From DAOPXV01 sp964551445 (GTDB lineage: Bacteria > Muiribacteriota > UBA9980): DNA of 64,000 nucleotides. The position numbers and the translations under genes were made by a program. The notes below the pieces were generated by a model that was not told where the DNA came from, did no database searches, and saw nothing but the letters and a program-made list of their open reading frames with translations. Every line of letters begins with the position of its first letter. Positions within the stretch are counted from its first letter, which is position 1. Positions 43,515-52,629 of the stretch are shown piece after piece. The stretch covers positions 124,001 through 188,000 of the forward strand of contig CAZKCG010000003.1 of assembly GCA_964551445.1 (NCBI GenBank), in the 5' to 3' direction.

Positions 43515-45493
43515 ACGAAGACCTTCTAAAATTAATAGAGGACATGGAATCCGACGACGTAGTTATCAGGAACCTTGCCTCGAACATATTTTTAAATATC
43601 AAGGACGACTCCGAATTCAGCGAAGTTTTCGAGCGCGTTAAAAATTCGGGCGCGTTCGTGAAATCTTTTTTCATAAAACTTCTGGCGCTTCTGAAAAAAG
43701 ATTCTTCAAAAAGGCTGCTGGCAAGATTTTTGAACGACAGGGACGCGGCTACCCGGAAAGAGGCCGCGGCGGCGATCGGCAAGATATCGAAAATATTCAA
43801 CCCGGACGATCTTCAAAAAATGCTCCGGTCCGGCTCGACGCGCGAAAATTCAGCAGCCATAGAGATACTCGCCGGACGGAAGAATTTCAGCCAGGGCGAG
43901 GAGATCTATTCGCTGTTTTTAAATTATCCCCAGAGCGAGGACCGTATAGAGCCTTTCACCGAAGCTTTAAAATTCGCCGTGGCGCAGGACGGCCGCAACA
44001 AAAAACTGGGCGCGAAGGTCATAGATATAATGAAGAGCGCTTTTTCGGCCAGGAATTTAAAGGTTTTCGAGATCTGCTGCAGATGGGCGCATGTGCTCAT
44101 TCCGGACGCGGATATAGTAAAGAATTATTCTCTTTTTCTTTTGAAGGACGCGGCCTTTGATGAGATAATCATAAATTCGATACTGCGCCTTCCGACCGCG
44201 GCCTGTTCCGAAATGATCGAATTCGTTTCAATGAACAAGGGATTCGCGTTAAGGCTCCGCGAATTCTGCTTCCAGAAACTTTTAAGCTCGGAAGACGCGG
44301 GCTTCATGGAAAAAGGCGTGGAGCTTTATTGCCGCGATTCGGCTCAATCGCTTAAATATATCGGCATGTGCGCTATATTAAATAACGACAAGGGCGCTCT
44401 TGAAATGCTTCTTAAAAAAAATATAGCTTCAGCGACGCGCGAGCCGTCCAAATATTTTGAAAACATAATACTCTTCGATTCGGTCGTTTCTAAAACTGAA
44501 GAAAATATGCGGTTTTTGCTGGATGAATGCAATAAATCGATCTTCCCGGAATTAAAAGGCGTGATACTCGGCACGATCTGGAAAAAGAAACTCGACCCGG
44601 GACGGGCAGCGCTCGATATCATCGAAAATAATTACGAGCACGAATCATCCCCCGCGCAAAGATATTTCATGGTAACGGCGCTCGTATCTTTCGCAGACGG
44701 AATAAGGCTTTCACGGATATTCGCCAAGTGCCAGAACAAGCCGGCCGATTTCGCCGCGTTCGCTGAAGCTTACATCAAGCGGTCCCGAGCAGGAATTGAA
44801 GACCGTTCGCTATATTCGAGATTTCTTTCGGCGCTTTTCAAATATCACGACCTCAACCTTATAGTCCACGCGGTCGCGTGCATGCCCGCGGGGGAAAGTT
44901 CCGACTATATACACGATTTCATAACGCTTTTAGACGATATCCACGTTCTCATGTTTAATTCGATGCTTAAAATGGCTCTCGTATCCATACTTTTAAATAA
45001 CACGCAGGCGCTGGAAAAATTCCTGGACGGTATCAATGAGAACCGTCTGCCGTCTTACGTTTCCATATTAAAGGAAACCCTTCATTTCAACGCCATAAAG
45101 GCTTTCGTAAGGCGCTTTTTCAATGAAGACGGCACGATCTCCAAAAGCATGAACGAACACATCTCATTCATGCTCAAAGATTCGATATATATAATATTGA
45201 AAAATAATCCCGACAGGATCTTCGATCTCTGCGACCTTGCTCAATTTGCACACCAGCCGTTCGCGGATTTCATGTCGCCTATAATATTAAACGTTTTAGA
45301 GGACCTGCTGGTGCGGGGCGACACTGATTTCGAGGACCTTTCGTTCCTGATAAAAAAGACGCCGCGCTCGCTCGAGTTCTATAAACAGATGAGCAAAAGC
45401 GTCGGTTACGAAAATAAATTCTTCCTCTTTAATATTCTTCAAAAATATGGTAAAAACGAGGCTATGGAGCTGATAGCGGGGTTGAACGGATAA
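43511..45493 (+). CDS. HEAT-repeat protein of the Pel-like operon
   Basis: A 660-residue, soluble, all-helical protein with no signal peptide. The N-terminal third has clear HEAT/armadillo-type repeats (DDVVIRNLASNIFLNI, DRDAATRKEAAAAIGKI, GSTRENSAAIEILAGR). The rest shows weaker helical repeats. It overlaps PelE by 4 bp and ends 2 bp before PelF, so it is tightly built into the operon. No such protein belongs to the described pel gene set. A cytoplasmic scaffold between PelD/PelE and the glycosyltransferase PelF is a reasonable inference. Confidence 0.7.
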   Translation: MNEDLLKLIEDMESDDVVIRNLASNIFLNIKDDSEFSEVFERVKNSGAFVKSFFIKLLALLKKDSSKRLLARFLNDRDAATRKEAAAAIGKISKIFNPDDLQKMLRSGSTRENSAAIEILAGRKNFSQGEEIYSLFLNYPQSEDRIEPFTEALKFAVAQDGRNKKLGAKVIDIMKSAFSARNLKVFEICCRWAHVLIPDADIVKNYSLFLLKDAAFDEIIINSILRLPTAACSEMIEFVSMNKGFALRLREFCFQKLLSSEDAGFMEKGVELYCRDSAQSLKYIGMCAILNNDKGALEMLLKKNIASATREPSKYFENIILFDSVVSKTEENMRFLLDECNKSIFPELKGVILGTIWKKKLDPGRAALDIIENNYEHESSPAQRYFMVTALVSFADGIRLSRIFAKCQNKPADFAAFAEAYIKRSRAGIEDRSLYSRFLSALFKYHDLNLIVHAVACMPAGESSDYIHDFITLLDDIHVLMFNSMLKMALVSILLNNTQALEKFLDGINENRLPSYVSILKETLHFNAIKAFVRRFFNEDGTISKSMNEHISFMLKDSIYIILKNNPDRIFDLCDLAQFAHQPFADFMSPIILNVLEDLLVRGDTDFEDLSFLIKKTPRSLEFYKQMSKSVGYENKFFLFNILQKYGKNEAMELIAGLNG

Positions 45494-45495
45494 TT

Positions 45496-46995
45496 ATGGT
45501 AGATATATGCATGATCTGCGAGGGCACATACCCCTATATAACCGGCGGCGTTTCAGCCTGGGTACATAATATCATAAAGGATTTTCCGAACTTCACTTTC
45601 GGCATAGTTCACATCGCCTCAAAAAAAGACGAATTCCGCGAGATGAAATATAAGCTGCCGCCTAACGTCGTCGAATTCGTCGATATTTATATTCACGAAA
45701 CGGTGGTCACAAGCGACGGAAAAAAAGAGATCGGGCCAAAATCATTCGATTTTTTCTCGTTCCATCAGGACATTAAAAAAGGTATTCATAGCAGATTTCC
45801 AACTATACTAAGCCACGTTTCGCCGGGCGGCGCGGATCGTGTCACGGCCGAACAGATACTTTATTCGCCGGAATCCTTCGATATAACCACATCGCTATAT
45901 AAGGAATTCGGGGAACTTACATCGTTCATCGATTATTACTGGACCTTTCGAACGACCCACATGCCGCTGATACAGATGCTCAACGCGCCTATAATGAACG
46001 CCTCCATCTATCACGCCGTCTCGACCGGATACGCAGGATTATATGGCGTAATGGCGAAACTTAAAACCAATTCGCCGCTCGTTCTGACGGAACACGGAAT
46101 TTACACCGTCGAGCGAAAGATAGAAGTGGCCGAAGCCGCCTGGATATTGGACGAAGCTATTGAAAATCTGAAGATCCACGTCCAGATAGGAAAGATAAAG
46201 GATTTCTGGATAAAGATATTCGATTTCCTTTCAAAACTCACTTATAAATATGCGGACGAACTGGTATCTTTATACAGCGAAAATAAAAAGATGCAGGTAT
46301 CGCTCGGAGCGGACCCGAAGCGCATTTTAATGATCCCCAACGGCATCGACCTTGCGAGGTTCGAAAACCTCAAAGGGCGTTTCGGCGGCGACGACGGCGT
46401 TTTAAAGGTAGGGTTCGTCGGAAGGGTTGTCCCTATAAAAGACGTTGAAACTTTCGTGCGCGCCTGCAAGATAATTTCCGAAAATTTTAAAAATATCGAA
46501 TTTTACGTGGTCGGGCCCGAGGACGAAGACCTCGAATACGCTCGAAACATACGAAATCTCGTATCGAATCTGGGTCTTGGCGGAAAACTCAAATTCACGG
46601 GCCTGGTTAATTCAGCGGATTATTATAAGATCATAGACGTGCTGGTGATAACTTCGATCTCGGAGGTCCAGCCGCTTGTCATACTCGAAGCCATGGCCGC
46701 CGGCATTCCGACCGTCGCGACAAATGTCGGAGCCTGCCGCGAAATGCTCTTCGGCGATTCGCCGGCCGATAAAAAATTCGGGTCGTGCGGATTGATAACG
46801 AAGATCAAAGCGCCGGAAGACACGGCGGGCGCGGTCATAAAAATACTGAAAGACCCGTCGCTCTGGCGCGAAATGTCGATAGCGGGACAAAAGCGCGTGC
46901 AAAAATATTATCAGAAGAAACATCTGGTCTCAGCTTACAGAAAGATCTATTTCAAACAGCTCGCGAGCAAGATAAGATGGGCGAACAGCGAATAG
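45496..46995 (+). CDS. pelF: PelF-type cytoplasmic glycosyltransferase (GT4 family)
   Basis: A 499-residue enzyme beginning VDICMICEGTYPYITGGVSAW, the hallmark N-terminus of PelF. It has the two-Rossmann GT-B fold: acceptor half about 1-270, donor half about 275-490. The donor half carries IPNGIDLARF, VGFVGRVVPIKD and the E-x7-E element in EVQPLVILEAM. PelF polymerises the GalNAc/GlcNAc-type Pel polysaccharide from UDP-sugars on the cytoplasmic side and passes it to PelG. It follows the HEAT-protein gene by 2 bp and precedes PelG by 9 bp. Confidence 0.95.
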   Translation: MVDICMICEGTYPYITGGVSAWVHNIIKDFPNFTFGIVHIASKKDEFREMKYKLPPNVVEFVDIYIHETVVTSDGKKEIGPKSFDFFSFHQDIKKGIHSRFPTILSHVSPGGADRVTAEQILYSPESFDITTSLYKEFGELTSFIDYYWTFRTTHMPLIQMLNAPIMNASIYHAVSTGYAGLYGVMAKLKTNSPLVLTEHGIYTVERKIEVAEAAWILDEAIENLKIHVQIGKIKDFWIKIFDFLSKLTYKYADELVSLYSENKKMQVSLGADPKRILMIPNGIDLARFENLKGRFGGDDGVLKVGFVGRVVPIKDVETFVRACKIISENFKNIEFYVVGPEDEDLEYARNIRNLVSNLGLGGKLKFTGLVNSADYYKIIDVLVITSISEVQPLVILEAMAAGIPTVATNVGACREMLFGDSPADKKFGSCGLITKIKAPEDTAGAVIKILKDPSLWREMSIAGQKRVQKYYQKKHLVSAYRKIYFKQLASKIRWANSE

Positions 46996-47004
46996 GAGTT
47001 TAAA

Positions 47005-48432
47005 ATGGCCGGCATAGGTTTTACGCTGCAAAATTTAATGAAGAACGATTCGTTCATAAGCCGCATAAAGGCATATTCATATTCTGCGCTCATATCGTCG
47101 GGGCCCTGGATATATTCGCTGTTCTCGTTTTTGATAATCTCCTTTTTCGTGACCGCCGACGTTGAAATGAATAAGATATTCCAGGTGACCATCATCTATG
47201 TTTTCGCCTTTTCGCAGGTGATATCCGGCATTTTTCAATTGATCGCGACGCGCGTCATCGCCGATTACATATATTCAGGAAAATTCGAGATGATCTCGGC
47301 CGTATATCTCAACACCATAACCGCTTTAAGCCCGCTGTTATTTATTTTCGGATTTCTCATATTCGGGTCCTCTAAATTAGATATTGCTTATACTCTTGTT
47401 TCCACAATGCTTTTCGTCTTAATGGGGCTTATCTGGATCCAGCTTATAATTTTGACGGCTTGCCGCGACTTCGGATCGATATCGCTTAAATTCGCGGTCG
47501 GATTCATCATATCCGTATTGATATCGACCGTTTTCGGGTCAAAATTCGGTTTCATATTTTATTTTCTGGGGTTCACTTCCGGCATTTTATATATTTTCAT
47601 AAGCCTGCATAACGAGATCCTCCATGAATTCGGAAGCGAGACCGCGTGTTCGATGATATTAAAGGACCTTCCAAAATTCAAAAAATATTATATACTCATG
47701 GGCGTGGGATTATTTTTCAACCTCGGCATCTGGGCGGATAAATTCATCTTCTGGATGGCCGGTTCCGTCCCGGGGGCGCTCGGCGCAGGGCATAACATCT
47801 GCGGCTTTTTATATGAAAATTCGATCTACGATAGAATGAACCTTATACTCGTCGTCATATTAATTCCCGTCATGGCCGTTTTCACGCTCACTGTCGAGAC
47901 CAATTTTTACGTTAAATTCAGAAATTTCTATAAATCCATAATCGAAAAGGAGAACCTCGACTCGATAAATTCGAACCTTAACATAATGAAAATATCCATG
48001 ATAAAAGGAACTATGTCAATATTGAAAATAACCGTTCCGATGGCTTTCGTCATCATAGTGTTTTCCGACGCCATAATGTCGGTTTTGAAACTCCCCGTCG
48101 AATTTCAGCTGAACTGGGCCGTTTTTACTATCGGTTCGCTTATTCACAGTTTCTTTTTGCTGTCGATGGTGTTTTTGATGTACTTTGATTTCCTTCGCGA
48201 CGCCTTCGTTTCGGTTAGCGTATTCCTTGTTTCGAATATTCTTTTAAATATATTCGGAATATACTTCTTCGGCTTGAAATTCATGGGCTTCGGTTACGCG
48301 GCATCGGTATTGATAGCGTTCGCGACTTCGGCGTATTTTTTAAAGATCAGGATGGACAGGCTTTTATACCACACTTTCGAGCGGGAGAGAATTCCGGGGG
48401 AAATTATCGTTGACATACGGGGGAGAACGTAG
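47005..48432 (+). CDS. pelG: PelG-type polysaccharide membrane transporter
   Basis: A 475-residue integral membrane protein with about twelve hydrophobic helices, beginning MAGIGFTLQNLMKNDS, which is the conserved PelG N-terminus, and including the SSGPWIYS segment. PelG is a MOP/MATE-type flippase partner of PelF that moves the growing Pel chain across the inner membrane, under the control of PelD and PelE. AGGAG lies 7 nt before the ATG. It is the last gene of the operon. No PelB or PelC for outer-membrane export follows; the next DNA is a MITE-like repeat. Confidence 0.94.
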   Translation: MAGIGFTLQNLMKNDSFISRIKAYSYSALISSGPWIYSLFSFLIISFFVTADVEMNKIFQVTIIYVFAFSQVISGIFQLIATRVIADYIYSGKFEMISAVYLNTITALSPLLFIFGFLIFGSSKLDIAYTLVSTMLFVLMGLIWIQLIILTACRDFGSISLKFAVGFIISVLISTVFGSKFGFIFYFLGFTSGILYIFISLHNEILHEFGSETACSMILKDLPKFKKYYILMGVGLFFNLGIWADKFIFWMAGSVPGALGAGHNICGFLYENSIYDRMNLILVVILIPVMAVFTLTVETNFYVKFRNFYKSIIEKENLDSINSNLNIMKISMIKGTMSILKITVPMAFVIIVFSDAIMSVLKLPVEFQLNWAVFTIGSLIHSFFLLSMVFLMYFDFLRDAFVSVSVFLVSNILLNIFGIYFFGLKFMGFGYAASVLIAFATSAYFLKIRMDRLLYHTFERERIPGEIIVDIRGRT

Positions 48433-48750
48433 TGAAGAGTGGAGAACGGAGAGTGGATAGTTGTGGTTTTGCTCGCTTCGCGAGCCTTTACAAATAAAAT
48501 AATGCCTGAAAGATGGAATAGACTGTCTTCATTGTCATAAAATCCTTTAGTTCTGCACTCACCACTCTGAACTCTCAACTTAAAATGAACCAATTTTACC
48601 CACACGATTTAAGTAAGAGCCAATAATTTGTCGATGCCACGAGTGAAGCACCGAAGCAATTGCCTTCAACAGCTGATTTTAAAAGAGCGAGCGAAGCGAG
48701 ACCGCATTAACTATTCTCTATTCTCTTTAATCTATTCTCTAATAAAAAGG
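48430..48750. repeat. MITE-like intergenic repeat, copy C (two half-elements in inverted orientation)
   Basis: Fills the 325-bp gap between pelG and the next gene. The left part (48430-48490) has GAGTGGATAGTTGTGG and a GCTCGCTTCGCGAGC hairpin. The right part (48685-48750) has AGCGAGCGAAGCGAG and ACTATTCTCTATTCTCT, the same terminal block as copies A and B, in opposite orientation. The roughly 190 bp between them shows no gene. Confidence 0.65.
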
Positions 48751-48757
48751 TGGTTTT

Positions 48758-50002
48758 ATGAAAAAAGAAAAAGTATTTTATGATATACACTGTCACGCGA
48801 TGAATATGAGCCACCCTTATATGATGGCCTTCCTTCAGCGCTGCGTCAAGGCTTTAAAACAGATAACGGTCGAAGAAATAATAAGATCCATCAGAACGCT
48901 CAAAAGCATACGCATCATAAGCGAAATGTATGACATGCTGCTTTCCGTAAACGAGGCGAAAAACCTTATCATGGTCATGGAAAATGACGTAGGAAGCATA
49001 TTTTTGATCATGGAGGAATGCATATCCGGAAAATATAACTACAGCAAGACCTTTTTAAATAATAATAAATTCGAGGTCGCCGGAAATATTTACGACAAAA
49101 TAATACTCACGCCGCTTCTGATGGATTTCGGATATAAGAACATAGAGGACCCCGGAACTTATTACAATAATCCCGCCCGAAAACCCCTGAGCGAACAGGT
49201 CATTGACGTCTTCAACGGAATTTCAAGCTATATGAGGAAAAGTAAAAGCAAAATATTTGAAATTTATCCGTTCTTCGGACTTAACGCGAGAAATTATTCA
49301 TTCGAACAGCTGAAACAGCTTCTGGATAAATATTTTAAAAACTATAAGCGTTCGCGCGCCGAATTATTTAAAAATATGGGCGCTTTCAGCGGCGACCCTG
49401 AAGATATTTCAAGCAATTTCTTCGCCGGCATAAAGATATATCCGCCGCTCGGTTTCGATCCATGGCCCGAAGGCGAAGCTGAGGAAATTGAAAAAGTAGA
49501 ATATCTTTACTCATATTGCTGCGAAAAAAAGATCCCGATCACCGCGCATTGCAACGACGAGGGTTTTATCGTCTGCGGGCCCCTGGAAGCGCTGAAATTT
49601 ACATCCCCCGCAAGATGGGAAGAGGTCCTTAAACGATATCCGAGATTGATACTTAATCTCGCTCATTTCGGCCGGCAGATGAATAACCCCACCGGCGACT
49701 GGGCGGTTAAAATATGCGGCCTCATGTTAAAATACGATAATTTATACACCGATTTTTCGTTCAACGGCGTGGACCCTAAATATTACGAAGCTATGAGAAA
49801 GCTTATAAACCGCTCGCCGCAGGGAATAAATGAAAAATTGTTCAAAAGAATTCTATTCGGCTCCGATTTCATGATGAGCCTTTTAAAGATCCAGTCATAC
49901 AGCAAATATATCGATCAGTTCTCCTCGACGCCGTTTTTCGGCACCCAGGAAAAAGACGCTTTCTGCTCGGCCAATCCGGAGAGATTTTTATTCGATAAAT
50001 AA
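48758..50002 (+). CDS. Amidohydrolase-type metal-dependent hydrolase
   Basis: A 414-residue TIM-barrel-type protein. The N-terminal H-x-H is in DIHCHAMN (His11, His13). Later metal-site candidates are His in ITAHCND and LAHFG, and Asp in FGSDF near the end: the order and spacing of amidohydrolase family 2. The first 200 residues after the H-x-H are a helical insertion of unknown role, so it is longer than usual members. The substrate is unknown. It follows the Pel-like operon beyond a repeat element and may be separate from it. An AAAAAGGTGG site precedes the ATG. Confidence 0.78.
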   Translation: MKKEKVFYDIHCHAMNMSHPYMMAFLQRCVKALKQITVEEIIRSIRTLKSIRIISEMYDMLLSVNEAKNLIMVMENDVGSIFLIMEECISGKYNYSKTFLNNNKFEVAGNIYDKIILTPLLMDFGYKNIEDPGTYYNNPARKPLSEQVIDVFNGISSYMRKSKSKIFEIYPFFGLNARNYSFEQLKQLLDKYFKNYKRSRAELFKNMGAFSGDPEDISSNFFAGIKIYPPLGFDPWPEGEAEEIEKVEYLYSYCCEKKIPITAHCNDEGFIVCGPLEALKFTSPARWEEVLKRYPRLILNLAHFGRQMNNPTGDWAVKICGLMLKYDNLYTDFSFNGVDPKYYEAMRKLINRSPQGINEKLFKRILFGSDFMMSLLKIQSYSKYIDQFSSTPFFGTQEKDAFCSANPERFLFDK

Positions 50003-50139
50003 TAAAATACTTCAATTCTCCTTTGCTTATTTCACTGAACCGGATAATAAAAAAACGGCATTGCGCTATGCGTAAAAAAATGAATGCTTTGCAGGCCAAC
50101 CGGATTGATTTTGTCACGCTTTTCTTTTATTTTTTTTTA

Positions 50140-50148
50140 TGTTACAAT
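50140..50148 (+). promoter_or_regulatory. Extended -10 promoter of the TonB-dependent receptor gene
   Basis: TGTTACAAT, the same extended -10 as in front of both PA14-like genes. The predicted leader is about 120 nt and contains a short hairpin CGGCATA / TATGCCG (50175-50196). Confidence 0.5.
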
Positions 50149-50273
50149 AAGCTTTCCTTATTGGTTTTAAATTCCGGCATAGTAAATTTTATGCCGCCGA
50201 TGTGAACTTTTTTATTTTCAGACGCACTTTTTTATTGAATTTTATTTTTTAAAAATTATATATGGGGGTTATT

Positions 50274-52355
50274 ATGAATTATCATTCAAAAGCATTTATT
50301 ATCAATGCGTTAGTTCTTGCCATCATTTTTTCTTTCGCTTCAGCGACGGCGTTTTCACAGGAGAAAGCGATAGAATTGGACGCTGTTTCAGTTATCGGTG
50401 AAAAGATCGTTGATCCGTTATCGGTCCCGACGGCGGTTCCTAAAGATCACGAACTTTTCACGAAAAAAGTGGAACGGAAGGATATTGAAAAAGCAAACCC
50501 TGCAACCGCTAATGACATCATTAAATATATGAGCCCTAATCTTCTGGTAAGTTCCACTAACAGAAAACTTAAAAAAACGCTTAGTTTCAGGGGAAATAAT
50601 CTTTCACTTTCGCTCGACGGCTTCCTTCTTCAGGACGGCAATCAAAACTACTCCGGAATAAGGGGAGACGAACGCATCCTCGATTTCATGGGACCTGATA
50701 TAATCGAATCGGTGGAACTCATCAAGGACTCTACCGCCCTTATATACGGCCCGCTTTCAGGCGGCCTTGTAATGATCAGATCTAAAAAACCTGAAGGCAG
50801 CAAGAGTTCGATAAAATTCGGGATCGGCACTTTTAACGGTTTCAACACCAGGCTTGCCACTTCGGGATCACTCAATTCGAAAACTTATTATTTCCTGTCC
50901 GGAAGTCTCAGAAGTTTCGGCGGCCCCGATCAAACAAACGCGACTGAATCATTTAAAAATTTCTTCGGTAAAATTTATCATGACTTTTCTGAAAAAAATT
51001 CAATAGTGTTCACTCACAGCAGGGATATCGCCATGTATCAGACGCCGCTGGACAGGCCTGATTATACGCAGCTTTCAATGAATTTCGTCAATAAAACAAC
51101 CCGCCTTAACCTTACTCCCGCGACGGGCCGCAGTTTCGAACCATGGTCGAACATATTGACGGACCTGGCCTACACCCATAACTGGAACGAACGCAACACC
51201 TCGCAGCTTCAGTTGACAAGGCTCGAGGTAAAAAACGATTTCCATAATCCCAGAGGCGTTCCGCCAACCGTGATCGGCCATCTTGACGGACACAGAGTTT
51301 TTGAGACAGATACGGCAATAAACGCAAGGCACGTTGTAAAGTTAGGCGACAAAGTCATCGCCCGCACCGGATACACCTATGATCATTATTATAACCCGAC
51401 CGGTAAATTCTGGTGGGAAAATCAGCAGAACGAGGATAAGCGGCATTCGCTTTATATGCAGGCCGAATATGAAGCCACTGAAAAGCTCACGCTCGACGCA
51501 GGCGTCAGATACGATAAGCGCTACATCGTCAACGAGCAGCGCGCCCGTTTCAAACTCGGCCAGAAGTACAACGCGATCAAGAATAAATGGGAAGATGCGC
51601 GCGCTAATATTTCAGCCGGCGCCGTATACGCGGCCACAAAAAAAGATAAATTCTCGGTCAGGTTCGGCAGATTCACGGTTACTCCGCCGGTCAGAGACGC
51701 GTCATTTAGCGGCGCCGACCTATCCGACGAGATCGATTATATCGCGAACGCCGGGTATGAAAGAAACTTCGGAAGCTTAAAAACGCCGGCTACTCTTAAA
51801 TTAAATGTTTTCAGAAATAAAATGCGGAACGCGCTCATCGAGGACGCAAGAACTAAATACTTGGATCCGCCGACAAATTCAGTCATAATGAGGATCTTCA
51901 ACAATCAGGATACCACCACGACGGGAGCGGAAGCCGAACTCACATTACACCTTAAAAGCGGGATCGAAGCGAGTTTAGGCACCGGCATAATGAAATTCAC
52001 GCCGGATATAAACACGAAACCCGCCAAATTTTACAATTTCGGTCTCTTCAAGGAATTCGCGGGCGGCCTTTCATGCGAATTATATGGCCGTTACGTTGGA
52101 GGTTTCTGGGCGAACGTATCGCTTGTGACCGGCAAGAACGCGGCGGGCAAGGACGTAGAACAGAATTTCCCATACCGGCTCGGCGGTTTCTGGGATATAG
52201 GCACGAATCTGTCCCTGAAGCTCGATCCCAAAAACCATGATTCAGACAGGATAAATCTCAAGATAAGAAACCTCTTCAACAAAAAATACGAGACCGAAGC
52301 GCTTGCGCCTGACTTTGGAAGAACCTCGGAAATAGGTTACGAGATGAGATTTTAA
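50274..52355 (+). CDS. TonB-dependent outer-membrane receptor
   Basis: A 693-residue protein with a signal peptide (about 1-28), a plug domain (about 45-165) and a 22-strand-type barrel ending in the aromatic MRF. The plug holds ATANDIIKYMSPNLLV, FRGNNLSLSLDGF and the IESVELIKDSTALIYG block, the usual RGxxxxxxxLxDG...VExxxGPxSxxYG signature. Such receptors import siderophores, cobalamin, metals or glycans using TonB energy. The ligand cannot be told; no binding-protein or TonB gene is nearby. The start at 50274 follows GGGGG; the ATG at 50262 overlaps it. A strong terminator follows 40 bp later. Confidence 0.92.
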   Translation: MNYHSKAFIINALVLAIIFSFASATAFSQEKAIELDAVSVIGEKIVDPLSVPTAVPKDHELFTKKVERKDIEKANPATANDIIKYMSPNLLVSSTNRKLKKTLSFRGNNLSLSLDGFLLQDGNQNYSGIRGDERILDFMGPDIIESVELIKDSTALIYGPLSGGLVMIRSKKPEGSKSSIKFGIGTFNGFNTRLATSGSLNSKTYYFLSGSLRSFGGPDQTNATESFKNFFGKIYHDFSEKNSIVFTHSRDIAMYQTPLDRPDYTQLSMNFVNKTTRLNLTPATGRSFEPWSNILTDLAYTHNWNERNTSQLQLTRLEVKNDFHNPRGVPPTVIGHLDGHRVFETDTAINARHVVKLGDKVIARTGYTYDHYYNPTGKFWWENQQNEDKRHSLYMQAEYEATEKLTLDAGVRYDKRYIVNEQRARFKLGQKYNAIKNKWEDARANISAGAVYAATKKDKFSVRFGRFTVTPPVRDASFSGADLSDEIDYIANAGYERNFGSLKTPATLKLNVFRNKMRNALIEDARTKYLDPPTNSVIMRIFNNQDTTTTGAEAELTLHLKSGIEASLGTGIMKFTPDINTKPAKFYNFGLFKEFAGGLSCELYGRYVGGFWANVSLVTGKNAAGKDVEQNFPYRLGGFWDIGTNLSLKLDPKNHDSDRINLKIRNLFNKKYETEALAPDFGRTSEIGYEMRF

Positions 52356-52395
52356 AGATCTCGCGGCATAAAATATAATTAAAATTACCCAATTA

Positions 52396-52427
52396 AAAAC
52401 CCCGGCCAGATCATAGGCCGGGGTTTT
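52396..52427. terminator. Terminator of the TonB-dependent receptor gene
   Basis: Perfect 12-bp stem AAAACCCCGGCC / GGCCGGGGTTTT with an 8-nt loop; A- and T-runs allow use in both directions. Confidence 0.95.
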
Positions 52428-52629
52428 ATTATATAGCAAGGTATTTTCAAGACGAATGCGGGCTGAATTTATTTGAGCGGGAAAAATGCGCTTACAGCAT
52501 TATTTTCTTTCGCCGCAGCCGCTTGCGCTAAGCGGCATATATTGAAGCCGGGCGCCAGGACGGCCTGAAAACGGCGGCGAATATCAAAACGCCTGAAAGT
52601 ATGAAAAAAATGATCGATAAGGTTCAACT

